Virus record (IMG/VR): IMGVR_UViG_3300001533_000352
Coordinates: 1-49,605 of that record
Source of the DNA: a virus
DNA length: 49,605 bases
Direction: 5' to 3' (one strand)
Shown here in pieces: positions 16,867 through 26,516 of this stretch (position 1 is its first letter; each line of letters starts with the position of its first letter). Below the pieces are notes generated by a model. That model was not told the DNA's origin, searched no databases, and saw nothing but the letters and a program-made list of their open reading frames with translations. The translations under genes were made by a program, and so were the position numbers.

Positions 16867-19853
16867 AAACATTGACAGCTAATGCTTTGGCTGAAATCGC
16901 AAAACAATTTGGAACTGAACCAATCAATATCTTAGGTATTGATTGGTTTGGTAATGATGAATATACTCTGTATGCTGATAAAGTCGTCTCCGGTGGTACT
17001 GCTAAAATTCTGGATTTATCTGAGATCGAGACGACATTATCTAATAGTGTTGGTCAAGCTCGAAGCATGACAGTAACTTTAGATGACACAGAAGGGGATA
17101 TTAAAAATATTTTTAATACGTCCAATATACATCATAAGAAATGTATATTGTATCAATACTTTTCTGGTTTATCTGCATCAGACAAATTTGTTGTTTTCAA
17201 CGGAAAGATCAATGCTCCCATTATTTGGGATGAAGGGCAACGTCAAGTTACTTTCGCTCTTCTATCTGAAATAGAAAACAAAGAAGTTAGTGTTTCATTA
17301 GAAGAAACACAAATCAATTACCCCTCTGACCAATCAACAGGTGATCCTTGGCCACTTTGTTTTGGAAGTGTGCTTCATGTTCCAGCAACCAAATTATATC
17401 AGTACCCCGTTGCCAGGTTGCTAGAACCTTTCTGTATTGTTGACAGAACTCTTGAAAAGAAACTGGATGGTCTGTCTATAGCTTGGCAACAACAGCAAAT
17501 GGTTCTTCATTATTGGGTTACAGTTTTACAGGGTTCAGATTTCATTTACGTTACAGGTGATGAACTACGGAACCAATACATTTACTATATGAAACTAGAA
17601 AGATATTACACGTTTGTCATTGTTGGGTTACAAGATGCCATAGCTAAAGGTGAAGGTGGCCGTCGCCTGAGACGTGGGAAAACTGATGCCGAAAAAGTTC
17701 TTATTGATTCTTTGGCTCAGAATCAAATGGACATGGGTGAAAATGACATTATTCTGAATCAAATCAATACACAGCGTGAGTTCTTCGATAGAGTCATGCG
17801 TGTTCTGGAATGGGAAATAAATATTCAGAAGACAGCAGCTAATAATGTACTGAAAGCTTACAATGGTCTGATAGAAATTTACAATCAATACTACCGTATA
17901 CAGAATGAAATTTGTAGGCAACAGGGTTGTGCAAATAGAGCTGTCCGTGTCAGTAACAGTGAAGATTTCGAGCAAGATACACCGTTAGAACTCATTATTC
18001 GTGGTATGCGTTGGCGTGGTTCTTTTAGCAATGGTACATTGTATATTTATTCAGACGGCCTACCGATATACACAAGTGTTCCATTGGGAGCACGACAAAG
18101 TGTTATTGATGACTGTGGCCGTGTCAATGCCTTGAAAGGTCTAAACAAATTTTGGGTTTCATCTGCTGAATATAACCTAGTGAACAAATACTGTTTGGTA
18201 CGTAAACGTGGTGAGACACGTGGCCATATGATTCATGTAACAGAGCAAGAGGGAACGAAATGCTCTTACGAATTACGGAAATACGGGGATCTAAATAATG
18301 AAGGTCGCTTCGACTTGCAAGTCGTTGTCGGTGATGCTTTACCCACTTTATCATTAGAAGATTTAGGTCTTGTTCCTTCGGGCTCTGGACCATCACCAAA
18401 AGATTTTATTCAAGCTTGGACAGCTTTAACCCCAACGACTTTGGCCCTGTTATCGGGCACCGTTCCTAGTCAAGATGAACTCCAAGATCTTATTAAAATC
18501 GAATGGATAATCTCTAACGAGTCCAAAATAAATGTCTGGTTATCTAATAAAATCGGTTCTTCTTTTAGTACAACACCAGTCATTTGGGTAACACCACCGA
18601 GTCCGAGAAGCATTTACACTTTGATTGGTGAAGACATTGTCGAAATACTTGAAGTGTCAGCAGTACCATTAGACCATTGGTTCGATTACGGGATACCATT
18701 TGAGGAATATGTTGGTGGTGTCTTCTGGCAAGCTCGTGTCGGTGATCCTATTCACTTAGCTGGGCAGTCAGATGCGGTGTTCGTTGCTAACATTTTACCT
18801 TCATCTATCAAAGCTGTAATGGCTTACCGGACTATTGATGAAGTCAAGACCTTGGCTCCCGTTCCAACGGCATACTATTCAAAGAATGAATCGGAGGATT
18901 TATTAGATGCTGATGGCGATACTGTTCTAAGTGTTACATCATTACGTTTCCCTATTCCTGTGAACGAGATCCCTGGTGAGCATTGGGAAGAAGATATTTA
19001 TGTTACTTTGGATTCCACTGTTGGACCAAATGTCGTAGATATTCTTATCCATCTCATTGAGACTTACACTGATAAAAATTATGATGTAACGTCTTTCAAT
19101 TCCGTTAGAACGAAACAAGAAAATTATCCAGCCAATTTCGCTATACTGAAACGCATGGATGTACTGGAACTAATCAACAGTATAGCTCAACAAGCACGTT
19201 GTGTGGTCTACGAAAACAATGACATTTTCTTTATCAAATACTTGTCTGAGGAACCTGCGTCATTAAGAACATTAACCGAGTCCGATATCAAAATGGACAC
19301 ATTGAATTTGGATCATGATTCAACAGATCAAATCGTGACCAAGTTAATTGCTTATTGGCGAGAACACTATTTACCAGAAGAGCCAAAGAAAATAGTTCTC
19401 AGACACAATGTGAACATTTATGGGTTACACGAGGACGAACACGATTACTTTATTTACAACAATTACGATTTGGTAGAGAAGTCTGCAACATTTTGGTTAA
19501 TCAGGAACTCGAATGTTTGGAAGCATGTTCGTTTCGAGACTTTTCTAACTAACTTAGATCTTGATAACTTCGACGCCATAACATTGGACTTCAATCAAAC
19601 ATTTGTAGCCGATACCGCTGTTAAAGGCGAGATCGAAGAACTCGTCCATGACACGGGGAACAATATCATACAAATGTCCGTCTGGCTACCCATTAAGGTC
19701 GGTGAAATGGAACCTTATGTTTTCGCCTGGCCTGGATCAGCAGATGCCGATGAACCTTTCCCAACAGACATGGAAATTAGTGAAGGTAATGCTGGCGGTA
19801 GTGGCATAGGTAAAACAATTGTAACACCAGTCACAGGTATCCCAGATGACTAG
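16863..19853 (+). CDS. Large tail-tip/hub protein
   Basis: The 996-residue protein starts with a hub-like N-terminus (NILGIDWFGNDEYTLYADKVV; QARSMTVTLDDTEGDIKNIF), recalling DUF2163-type baseplate/tail-hub modules that lead phage tail-tip proteins. The segment GDPWPLCFGSVLHVPATKL appears near residue 155. A helical segment follows (residues of about 230-370), then beta-rich domains and a hub-like portion (AILKRMDVLELINSIAQQARCVVYENND). The last residues are Gly-rich. The gene lies after the tape measure and two small tail-tip genes, as gpJ-like or Tal-like proteins do. No lysozyme or peptidase motif was seen. Confidence 0.65.
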   Translation: MKTLTANALAEIAKQFGTEPINILGIDWFGNDEYTLYADKVVSGGTAKILDLSEIETTLSNSVGQARSMTVTLDDTEGDIKNIFNTSNIHHKKCILYQYFSGLSASDKFVVFNGKINAPIIWDEGQRQVTFALLSEIENKEVSVSLEETQINYPSDQSTGDPWPLCFGSVLHVPATKLYQYPVARLLEPFCIVDRTLEKKLDGLSIAWQQQQMVLHYWVTVLQGSDFIYVTGDELRNQYIYYMKLERYYTFVIVGLQDAIAKGEGGRRLRRGKTDAEKVLIDSLAQNQMDMGENDIILNQINTQREFFDRVMRVLEWEINIQKTAANNVLKAYNGLIEIYNQYYRIQNEICRQQGCANRAVRVSNSEDFEQDTPLELIIRGMRWRGSFSNGTLYIYSDGLPIYTSVPLGARQSVIDDCGRVNALKGLNKFWVSSAEYNLVNKYCLVRKRGETRGHMIHVTEQEGTKCSYELRKYGDLNNEGRFDLQVVVGDALPTLSLEDLGLVPSGSGPSPKDFIQAWTALTPTTLALLSGTVPSQDELQDLIKIEWIISNESKINVWLSNKIGSSFSTTPVIWVTPPSPRSIYTLIGEDIVEILEVSAVPLDHWFDYGIPFEEYVGGVFWQARVGDPIHLAGQSDAVFVANILPSSIKAVMAYRTIDEVKTLAPVPTAYYSKNESEDLLDADGDTVLSVTSLRFPIPVNEIPGEHWEEDIYVTLDSTVGPNVVDILIHLIETYTDKNYDVTSFNSVRTKQENYPANFAILKRMDVLELINSIAQQARCVVYENNDIFFIKYLSEEPASLRTLTESDIKMDTLNLDHDSTDQIVTKLIAYWREHYLPEEPKKIVLRHNVNIYGLHEDEHDYFIYNNYDLVEKSATFWLIRNSNVWKHVRFETFLTNLDLDNFDAITLDFNQTFVADTAVKGEIEELVHDTGNNIIQMSVWLPIKVGEMEPYVFAWPGSADADEPFPTDMEISEGNAGGSGIGKTIVTPVTGIPDD

Positions 19854-20661
19854 AAAAGATTACGGTGATCCCTTTCCTAGTGATAGCACGGACACCGCAC
19901 CAGACGCCCCAACATTAAATTTCGCTGAAACAAATTTTCGGCAAGTCGATGTTAGAGATATTCCTATTGGTATTGTCCATGAGTTCGATGGTACAATTAT
20001 CAATGAGGAACAGTTTAAACGTCCACACTCAGGTTACCCCGCAAAAATCATTGCTGAAATAGATGCTATGGGTCTGGGTTCTCATATCATTTCTTTCTAT
20101 AACGGTTACCGGGTAACAGCTAACCAATTGAACCTCAATGAAAAGTATGTCGTTGGGGAAATGGTTAATGTTACACTTCAAAATGACAGATATTGGATTC
20201 TGTCTAAAGGTTATGATAAGCAGTCACCAGTAGGTTGGGCCAAAATAATTAACTTCCTTGAGCCAGGCGACTACGATGAAGATGCCGTTGTTCAAGAGGC
20301 AACAGCTACACCTGGAATATGGCAAGATACAGTGTTTAAGGTACCAGTCTATGATGCCTTCAAACAGAATTGTTATTTACCAGGCGAGTTCGCACAATAT
20401 TGGTACAATTACGAAACGCAACACGGTGAGCTTAATGGGAGTCACGGTTTAATTCGTAATGGTAAAGCGGATTCGCTAATATCCGTCGATGGTCAAGGTG
20501 TAATGTCCATTTGGGATCAACACGGTGATACTGGTGAAAATGTTATAGTACACCACACTTGGATAACCAATGACGAAATCATTTCAGCAAATAAAAAGAT
20601 GACAGTAAAGTATTTTACTGAATTCGAGCAATGGCTAGTTATTGACAGGGAGTGTGAATAA
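19846..20661 (+). CDS. Virion protein after the tail-tip gene
   Basis: The 271-residue protein overlaps the hub gene by 8 bp. Its N-terminus is Asp/Pro-rich, then VRDIPIGIVHEFDGTIINEEQF and alternating strand-rich stretches with many aromatic residues (GEFAQYWYNYETQHGELNGSHGLIRNG). It has no Cys until the last residues. I do not recognise a family. Its place between hub and carbohydrate-binding-like protein suggests a tail-tip accessory or fibre-attachment protein. Confidence 0.5.
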   Translation: MTRKDYGDPFPSDSTDTAPDAPTLNFAETNFRQVDVRDIPIGIVHEFDGTIINEEQFKRPHSGYPAKIIAEIDAMGLGSHIISFYNGYRVTANQLNLNEKYVVGEMVNVTLQNDRYWILSKGYDKQSPVGWAKIINFLEPGDYDEDAVVQEATATPGIWQDTVFKVPVYDAFKQNCYLPGEFAQYWYNYETQHGELNGSHGLIRNGKADSLISVDGQGVMSIWDQHGDTGENVIVHHTWITNDEIISANKKMTVKYFTEFEQWLVIDRECE

Positions 20662-20662
20662 T

Positions 20663-22690
20663 ATGACAAATCGCTTCTGTTGTTGCTCTGAGACTTGTAC
20701 TATATTTTTAGACACTTTCGATAGAAGTTCTATTGGTAGTGATTATAAAATTGAGAATGGTTCATGGATTATTTATAATTCAGCTTTAACTACAAGTAGT
20801 TCAGATGCTAAAATTCGTATCTTAAAAGAGCATCCAGATCAAAATTTTGAAAATGAACGGCATCATATTCTTGTAGTAACTGTCCGTATTCCTAATGCAG
20901 TTGAAGGTGACAAACATCAAGTAAGAGTTTATTATGGGTCTTCTTTATATGTTGAAATTACTATAACAGCTTGGCAAATGATAAATAGTTTTTTCGTTGG
21001 AGAATGTTCATCTGTTAAAATTTTTGAAAATGGCCAACTAATCAATGAAAAATCTAATTTACAAGTCTTTAGATTTTCGCAAGGTGCTTTTATTTTTGTT
21101 GTTGGTTTTGATGAAACAACAAACGTATTTTGGGTTGAGTTTCCAGTAGAACAAGCATACAATTCATATAAATGTTATCAATCTTGGGACCATTGGTTAA
21201 ATGGATCTATAAATATAGAAGATCGGGATACTTGTAATATATGCTTAAATAGTATAAAACTATCAGCATATAATACAAGTGCTTTCTCTACAACCGGTTT
21301 CTCAATGAGTCCATTTAGTCAAGGTATAAATGAAAATGCAATAACTAAAAATCCTTTTGCATTAGGTACTGGTAACATTGTAGATAGTAGAATTGATTTC
21401 ACTGGTATTCATTACTTAAAAGGATACACAAGATTTGATGAACATTGCCCTCCTGCCTGTTTTGAAACAGGTGGAAGCACACAGGATTGTTTAATATCTA
21501 GTTACCCAATGGCAAGGGAAAAGAATAATATAACAGATGACGATTTCATTTGTGGTGGTTTCCATATAGTCTCTGGAACTTGGGACAGTGCACCTAGTCA
21601 AGACAGTCTAGGTAGGGTGAGTTTTAATTTTTTAACATCATCAAGTGATGCTTTAATCGAATTCACAAGTAGTCAAGTTACTGGTATAATAGGTGCACAA
21701 AGATTAACTTTAATAAGTACATTGCCTGTTGGTTGTACAATTCGTATTTATCTTGATTATGTTGATTCTTCAACAAATCATTGTGCTTATTTTTCTAGAC
21801 TCTCTTTAGATGAATTCTTAATACAATTATTCAAAAATGAGTCGTTAATTGAATCGCAAGAGCTGGAAAGTTCAGGCTCTTCTAGTGATTCAGAATTTAC
21901 ATTTGGTGTCTGTACTGTACATGATATTGATGGTTCAGGTTCGGACAGTTTTGGAGCATTTATAGGGTGGTTAGGTATTGCAGCAGAAGCAACTACTCTG
22001 AATGGTGGGGCCAGAGCTGCCTTTGGAACAGGAACGATTAACACTGAAATAAAATTTACAGCTTCAGCTTATGACGGAGATGAAATTTATGGAACAGCCT
22101 TTGCAGATAATTCAGAAGATTGTGAAGCTTGTAGATTAAAAGAATGTGATCCTTGTCCTACTGGTGATATACCTGATAATGGATATAGTATATCTATTGA
22201 AGGATTCTTAAATAATTATCCTCCTATCTGTTTTGCATCATGTGTGGATTGTCCTTATCTCGATGGAACTTATTTGGTTTCAAAAAAGTATTTTAATCCT
22301 TGTGCAGGATCGGAAAGTTATCATGTTTGCACAAAAAATACATCCTTAGGAACTTATGAATGGCTTTTTACTGTCAAATATAACATTACACAGCAACAAA
22401 TTTACATAAATTATGGTCAAATTAACCTTCCAAATCTATTTGGGACATTAGAGTATTATTTCATAGTTGAATTAAAATTAACGGGACCTTCAAGTTCTGG
22501 ATCAGGGTATACTGAATCATATTATCAATATGCTTTTGCTGTGAAAAAAATGAGCATAAATTGTGATGAAATTATTGATGAACTTATCCCAGTGGTTTAT
22601 ATTTCTAATGGTTATTGGTGGATATGTGGATATAACGAGTTACCCTGTACTAATTTAGAAAATCTTGAAATACGTGTAACAGGATATTAA
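20663..22690 (+). CDS. Virion protein with two LamG/concanavalin-like domains
   Basis: The ATG at 20663 follows the preceding stop directly and has GGGAGTG upstream; it gives 675 residues. An N-terminal Cys cluster (RFCCCSETC) is followed by a module IFLDTFDRSSIGSDYKIENGSWIIYNSALTT, which recurs in altered form near residue 290 (DDDFICGGFHIVSGTWDSAP). The F..G.W....G.L pattern is that of laminin-G/concanavalin-like sugar-binding domains. Further Cys pairs (CEACRLKECDPCP; CFASCVDCPYLDG) may form disulfides. The gene is notably AT-rich. A receptor-binding role is inferred from domain type and position at the end of the tail module. Confidence 0.6.
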   Translation: MTNRFCCCSETCTIFLDTFDRSSIGSDYKIENGSWIIYNSALTTSSSDAKIRILKEHPDQNFENERHHILVVTVRIPNAVEGDKHQVRVYYGSSLYVEITITAWQMINSFFVGECSSVKIFENGQLINEKSNLQVFRFSQGAFIFVVGFDETTNVFWVEFPVEQAYNSYKCYQSWDHWLNGSINIEDRDTCNICLNSIKLSAYNTSAFSTTGFSMSPFSQGINENAITKNPFALGTGNIVDSRIDFTGIHYLKGYTRFDEHCPPACFETGGSTQDCLISSYPMAREKNNITDDDFICGGFHIVSGTWDSAPSQDSLGRVSFNFLTSSSDALIEFTSSQVTGIIGAQRLTLISTLPVGCTIRIYLDYVDSSTNHCAYFSRLSLDEFLIQLFKNESLIESQELESSGSSSDSEFTFGVCTVHDIDGSGSDSFGAFIGWLGIAAEATTLNGGARAAFGTGTINTEIKFTASAYDGDEIYGTAFADNSEDCEACRLKECDPCPTGDIPDNGYSISIEGFLNNYPPICFASCVDCPYLDGTYLVSKKYFNPCAGSESYHVCTKNTSLGTYEWLFTVKYNITQQQIYINYGQINLPNLFGTLEYYFIVELKLTGPSSSGSGYTESYYQYAFAVKKMSINCDEIIDELIPVVYISNGYWWICGYNELPCTNLENLEIRVTGY

Positions 22691-22692
22691 CA

Positions 22693-23718
22693 ATGTCATG
22701 GATTTGTCCAAAATGTGGTTTGGCTCTAAATGTCAAAAAGATAATTTATCCTATTCGTTGTAAATGTGGTCATTTTGACCATGGACGTAGGAGTAAGAAA
22801 ACATCTTTAGTAATACGTACACCTATTAGTCCATGGGAGAAAGACTATCGTCTTTCAGTATGTGGACAATGTGCTTATCATAATAATGGTCGTTGTATCC
22901 ATATTGATTTGGGTTGCTCACGAACATTTCAAAAAGTATTATCTGATCCTTATGCCAATTGTCCAAAAGATAAATGGGGACTGGTACCTTCACCATTTAA
23001 TACACCGATCAAAAATCGACATTGTATTTATCATATTTACGCCAAAAGAGACGATGATATATGGTTAAAAAACATTGAAAAATTACGAAAAAATACACAT
23101 ATTTTCAATGGTAAGAGAATAGCGGCCATAGCTTTCGATCAGTTCACTGTACCAGTTGATGAAGTAAAAAAGGAGTTACCTGGTTTCGATTTCATTGAGA
23201 CCCGTAATGATCCTGAATTAAGGGAAACGGTATCTTTTCCTAAGTTATTGAAATTGGTTATGACACCTGAGGAAGATGCCATTTTCTATGCTCACACCAA
23301 AGGTAATACAACCACCAATAACAAGCAAGGTGCTGCCATTTGGCGTAATGTTATGTACCGAGAGCTCTTAGACAATTATGAACAATGTCTGGAACATCTA
23401 AAACAATATATTGCTGTCGGTATTCATAAAATGTCTTGGCCAATTCGCCCGGCACCTTTCCCATCGAAACTAGATTTCGGTAATAGATGGATGTTTGCTG
23501 GGACATTTTTTTGGTTTCGCACCGATGCCCTGTATCAAGCTAATTGGAAAACAGTACCCATTGATCGTTATGGGGCTGAAGGTTGGTTATCTGGTAGTCT
23601 AAAATCACATGAAGGAAAATCTGTTTACCAATGTTGGGATGAAAATAATTACCCAGACATTAGTCCATATTCTCCTTTAACGTACCCTTCAAGAGATAGA
23701 GAAGCATGGAAAAAATAG
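22693..23718 (+). CDS. Zinc-ribbon glycosyltransferase-like protein 1
   Basis: The 341-residue protein starts with a zinc ribbon (WICPKCGLALNVKK...RCKCGHFD). A second Cys module follows at about residues 55-95 (LSVCGQCAYHNNGRCIHI...GCS...NCPKDKWG). The rest carries CIYHIYAK, AIFYAHTKGNTTTNNKQGAAIWRNVMY and FGNRWMFAGTFFWFRTDAL, a pattern resembling RgpF/rhamnan-synthesis-type glycosyltransferases (YAHTKG, then W-R-N-x-M-Y). There is no signal peptide, so it is cytoplasmic. The next gene is a paralogue. Sugar donor and acceptor are unknown. Confidence 0.65.
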   Translation: MSWICPKCGLALNVKKIIYPIRCKCGHFDHGRRSKKTSLVIRTPISPWEKDYRLSVCGQCAYHNNGRCIHIDLGCSRTFQKVLSDPYANCPKDKWGLVPSPFNTPIKNRHCIYHIYAKRDDDIWLKNIEKLRKNTHIFNGKRIAAIAFDQFTVPVDEVKKELPGFDFIETRNDPELRETVSFPKLLKLVMTPEEDAIFYAHTKGNTTTNNKQGAAIWRNVMYRELLDNYEQCLEHLKQYIAVGIHKMSWPIRPAPFPSKLDFGNRWMFAGTFFWFRTDALYQANWKTVPIDRYGAEGWLSGSLKSHEGKSVYQCWDENNYPDISPYSPLTYPSRDREAWKK

Positions 23719-23721
23719 AAA

Positions 23722-24699
23722 ATGGAAACATGGAGCTGCTCTGATTGTAATTTAGTTCTAAACGTGAGGAAAATAGTCTATCCTATCAGGTGTAAATGTG
23801 GATTTTTTGACAAAGGGAAAACATATAAGAAAAGAATTGAGACACCTTTAAGCCCTTGGGAACAAGAGTATCGTGCAAATTTTCCTAAAGGGCTATGTCC
23901 ATTAACTCTCAAATCTCCTATCACACTTAGACATTGTCTCTATCATATCTATGCACCTGAAGGTGATACCGATTGGTTGGATAATGTGAAACAGTTACGG
24001 AGAAACAGTCAAATCTTTAATGGGATCAAATACGCTGCGATAGCACATGATAATAATACAATACCAAACAAAGAAATAAAAAAGCAATTACCAGGTTTCC
24101 AATTTATTGAAATGAAAAATGATCCAATCTTGAGGGAAACTATTACATTTCTTCCTTTGCTTAAGAAGGTAATTAAATACAACCAACCAGGTAATGCTGT
24201 TTTTTATGCCCATACGAAAGGTAATACAACATTACCAGTCACAAATACAGAGGGTGCTAGGTTATGGCGTAATATTATGTATGATAGGCTTCTTGATAAG
24301 TATAGACAATGTATGATTTACTTGCGAAAATATTATGCTGTAGGGATACACAAAACGACTTGGCCAGAAAGTATGCGAGACACTTTCCCCTCTGGCTTAG
24401 AATTCGGTAACAGATGGATGTTTGCAGGTACCTTTTTTTGGTTTCGTGCAGATGCTTTATTTTCTGCTAATTGGAAAATTTTAGCTAGGGACCGTTATGG
24501 TGTTGAAGCTTGGTTATCTGGGAGTTTGAAACTACATGAAGGTAAATCTGTTTATCAGGTCTATGATGAAATGTATCCATTTTGTCAATATGACCCTCGA
24601 CTCTATGACTTAAAACACGGTGAAAGATTTAATAGGAGTGGAGTTAATGCGAATCTTAATAACGGGTATTGCTGGTCTTATGGGGAGCCACTTAGCTAA
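23722..24699 (+). CDS. Zinc-ribbon glycosyltransferase-like protein 2
   Basis: The 325-residue paralogue of the preceding product shares the N-terminal ribbon (WSCSDCNLVLNVRK...RCKCGFFD), CLYHIYAP, VFYAHTKGNTT, ARLWRNIMYDRLL and FGNRWMFAGTFFWFRADAL. It lacks the second Cys module; the region between the ribbon and the LRHCLYHIY motif is about 40 residues shorter. Its last 53 bp overlap the epimerase start. The tandem pair probably arose by duplication and then diverged in acceptor choice. The glycosyltransferase call is by motif reading, not by a named family hit. Confidence 0.65.
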   Translation: METWSCSDCNLVLNVRKIVYPIRCKCGFFDKGKTYKKRIETPLSPWEQEYRANFPKGLCPLTLKSPITLRHCLYHIYAPEGDTDWLDNVKQLRRNSQIFNGIKYAAIAHDNNTIPNKEIKKQLPGFQFIEMKNDPILRETITFLPLLKKVIKYNQPGNAVFYAHTKGNTTLPVTNTEGARLWRNIMYDRLLDKYRQCMIYLRKYYAVGIHKTTWPESMRDTFPSGLEFGNRWMFAGTFFWFRADALFSANWKILARDRYGVEAWLSGSLKLHEGKSVYQVYDEMYPFCQYDPRLYDLKHGERFNRSGVNANLNNGYCWSYGEPLS

Positions 24700-25711
24700 G
24701 TGGCTTTATACTAATACCGATCATGATATTTTCGGTATAGACGATCTCAGTTGTGGTGATCCAAGCAACATTATCGGTAGTTATTACAAAGCAACAATTG
24801 GCCGGGAACCTATAGACCATATTTTTAAGATCTTCAAACCAGACCTGGTTTATCATTGTGCAGCTTATGCTGCTGAAGGTTTGTCACCTTTCATTAGGAA
24901 TTATAATTACACAAATAATTTATTAGCGACAGCAGACATCGTTACCAGTTGTATTAGACATAATGTTTCACGACTAGTCTATTGTTCATCAATGGCTACT
25001 TACGGAACAGGACACAAGCCACCATATGATGAAAGTGGTCCAACAGAACCCATAGATCCTTATGGTATAGCTAAACTAGCAAGCGAAAAAGATATACAAG
25101 TGGCTGGTGAACAACACGGTTTAGATTGGTGTATAATCAGACCACATAATATCATAGGTCCAGGACAAGTCTGTACCCAAAAATACAGAAATGTTATAGG
25201 AATCTGGATGTGGCGATATTTGAACGGGGAACCTTTACTTATTTACGGAGATGGTCAGCAGCAGAGAGCTTTCTCTTATGTCGAAGACAACATGGAACCC
25301 ATGTATCTAGCTGGAACGATAATTACAGCTAGTAAACAAATTATCAATCTCGGTGGCCCCTTCCCTATAACCATTGAAGAAGCTGCAAAGAAACTAATAA
25401 AAGTAATGGGCGGTGGGGAAATTATTTACAAAGAACCCCGACACGAAATTAAAGAAGCATGGTGTACTATAGCCAAAAGTGAAAAGCTTTTAGACTATAG
25501 ACTTATTATACCTTTTGAAGAAGGTATAGCTCGAATGTGGGAATGGGCCAAAGCACATAACCATCCCGAATTTCGTCCTATTAAGATTGAATTGGAGAAG
25601 AACATTTATTCATATTGGAGCGATTATGTTACTGAAAGTCAAGAACTTTACAGTCGCAGCGATAGCACATTTCTTGAATGGGAGCCCGACCTGCTCGCAA
25701 GAAGAGATTGA
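24647..25711 (+). CDS. NAD-dependent nucleotide-sugar epimerase/dehydratase (SDR)
   Basis: The ATG at 24647, with TAGGAGTGGAG upstream, gives 354 residues; the frame extends further up but lacks a better start. It shows the extended-SDR Rossmann motif TGIAGLMGSH at the N-terminus, D-x-x-S near residue 35, VYHCAAYAA, CSSMATYGTG, the catalytic YGIAKLASEK (Y-x-x-x-K) and RPHNIIGPGQ. This is the GalE/RmlB/WbpP-like family acting on NDP-sugars with NAD(P). The flanking glycosyltransferase genes support sugar-nucleotide remodelling. Exact substrate and reaction (epimerase, dehydratase or reductase) cannot be told. Confidence 0.85.
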   Translation: MRILITGIAGLMGSHLAKWLYTNTDHDIFGIDDLSCGDPSNIIGSYYKATIGREPIDHIFKIFKPDLVYHCAAYAAEGLSPFIRNYNYTNNLLATADIVTSCIRHNVSRLVYCSSMATYGTGHKPPYDESGPTEPIDPYGIAKLASEKDIQVAGEQHGLDWCIIRPHNIIGPGQVCTQKYRNVIGIWMWRYLNGEPLLIYGDGQQQRAFSYVEDNMEPMYLAGTIITASKQIINLGGPFPITIEEAAKKLIKVMGGGEIIYKEPRHEIKEAWCTIAKSEKLLDYRLIIPFEEGIARMWEWAKAHNHPEFRPIKIELEKNIYSYWSDYVTESQELYSRSDSTFLEWEPDLLARRD

Positions 25712-26516
25712 TCGTAGACTAGCGATTTGTAAACAATGCACATACTTCACAGGGGACAGTTGTGCCCACAAACGCTGCGGATGTAACATCAACGATCAAC
25801 AAATATATCTAAATAAATTAGCTTGGGCTGACCAGAAGTGTCCAATTGAGAAGTGGGGTGTCCCCTTGAGAGACGACATTACACTTTGTATCACGACTTT
25901 CCTTAGACCTAGGGCTTTGGAAAATCTGGAACACTCGATAGATCTGTATTATCCAGATCTGAAACGAGTCATTGTAGATACGAAAGGTAACGTCAGTTGG
26001 GGACGCAATTACGCTACCAAGCAAGTCATTACACCTTACTGTGTAATTCTTGATGATGATTTCGTTTTCACAGAAGAAACGAAATTAGAAACCATGCTCA
26101 ATCTGCTTAAAAATTATGCTGAGTTAGGTTGTGTAGGTGGGCTCGTGAATAGAGAGTGGTTTGCCTATAATTTCAAGGCTTTCCGGGACAAGTTATTTAT
26201 TGAACCTGTCGAAGATAACGAATTCGTTTTATGTGATCTTATAAACCAGTTTGCAATGTTTCGGACGGAAGTGTTACACAAATACAAATGGGACGAGAAC
26301 TTGCCTATAAATGAACATTATAATTTTTTCTATCATTTGTGGCGAGGTGAACAATGGCGTATTTGTCTAACTAAATTAGTTAACATAAACCACGTTCGAC
26401 CTCGACCAACAAATGAGTATCTAAAGTACCGTAAACGAAATTTCGTTGACAAAGCAGAAGCAAGTATTGGTTTGAAGTACATGAAAGGTAAAGCAAATAG
26501 CTTTATGTCTATTTGA
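25626..26516 (+). CDS. GT-A-type glycosyltransferase with Cys-rich N-module
   Basis: The ATG at 25626, with TTGGAG upstream, gives 296 residues and an 86-bp overlap with the epimerase gene. Residues of about 15-75 form a Cys-rich module (RLAICKQCTYFTGDSCAHKRCGC...KCPIEKWG) closely matching the one in the first zinc-ribbon protein. A GT2-like domain follows, with LCITTFLRPRALENLEHSI, VSWGRNYATKQ and the metal-binding ILDDDF. ACVGGLV-like and LINQFAMF segments fit acceptor-side motifs. It converges on the minus-strand exonuclease gene with overlapping stops. A role in decorating a phage or host structure is inferred. Confidence 0.75.
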   Translation: MLLKVKNFTVAAIAHFLNGSPTCSQEEIDRRLAICKQCTYFTGDSCAHKRCGCNINDQQIYLNKLAWADQKCPIEKWGVPLRDDITLCITTFLRPRALENLEHSIDLYYPDLKRVIVDTKGNVSWGRNYATKQVITPYCVILDDDFVFTEETKLETMLNLLKNYAELGCVGGLVNREWFAYNFKAFRDKLFIEPVEDNEFVLCDLINQFAMFRTEVLHKYKWDENLPINEHYNFFYHLWRGEQWRICLTKLVNINHVRPRPTNEYLKYRKRNFVDKAEASIGLKYMKGKANSFMSI

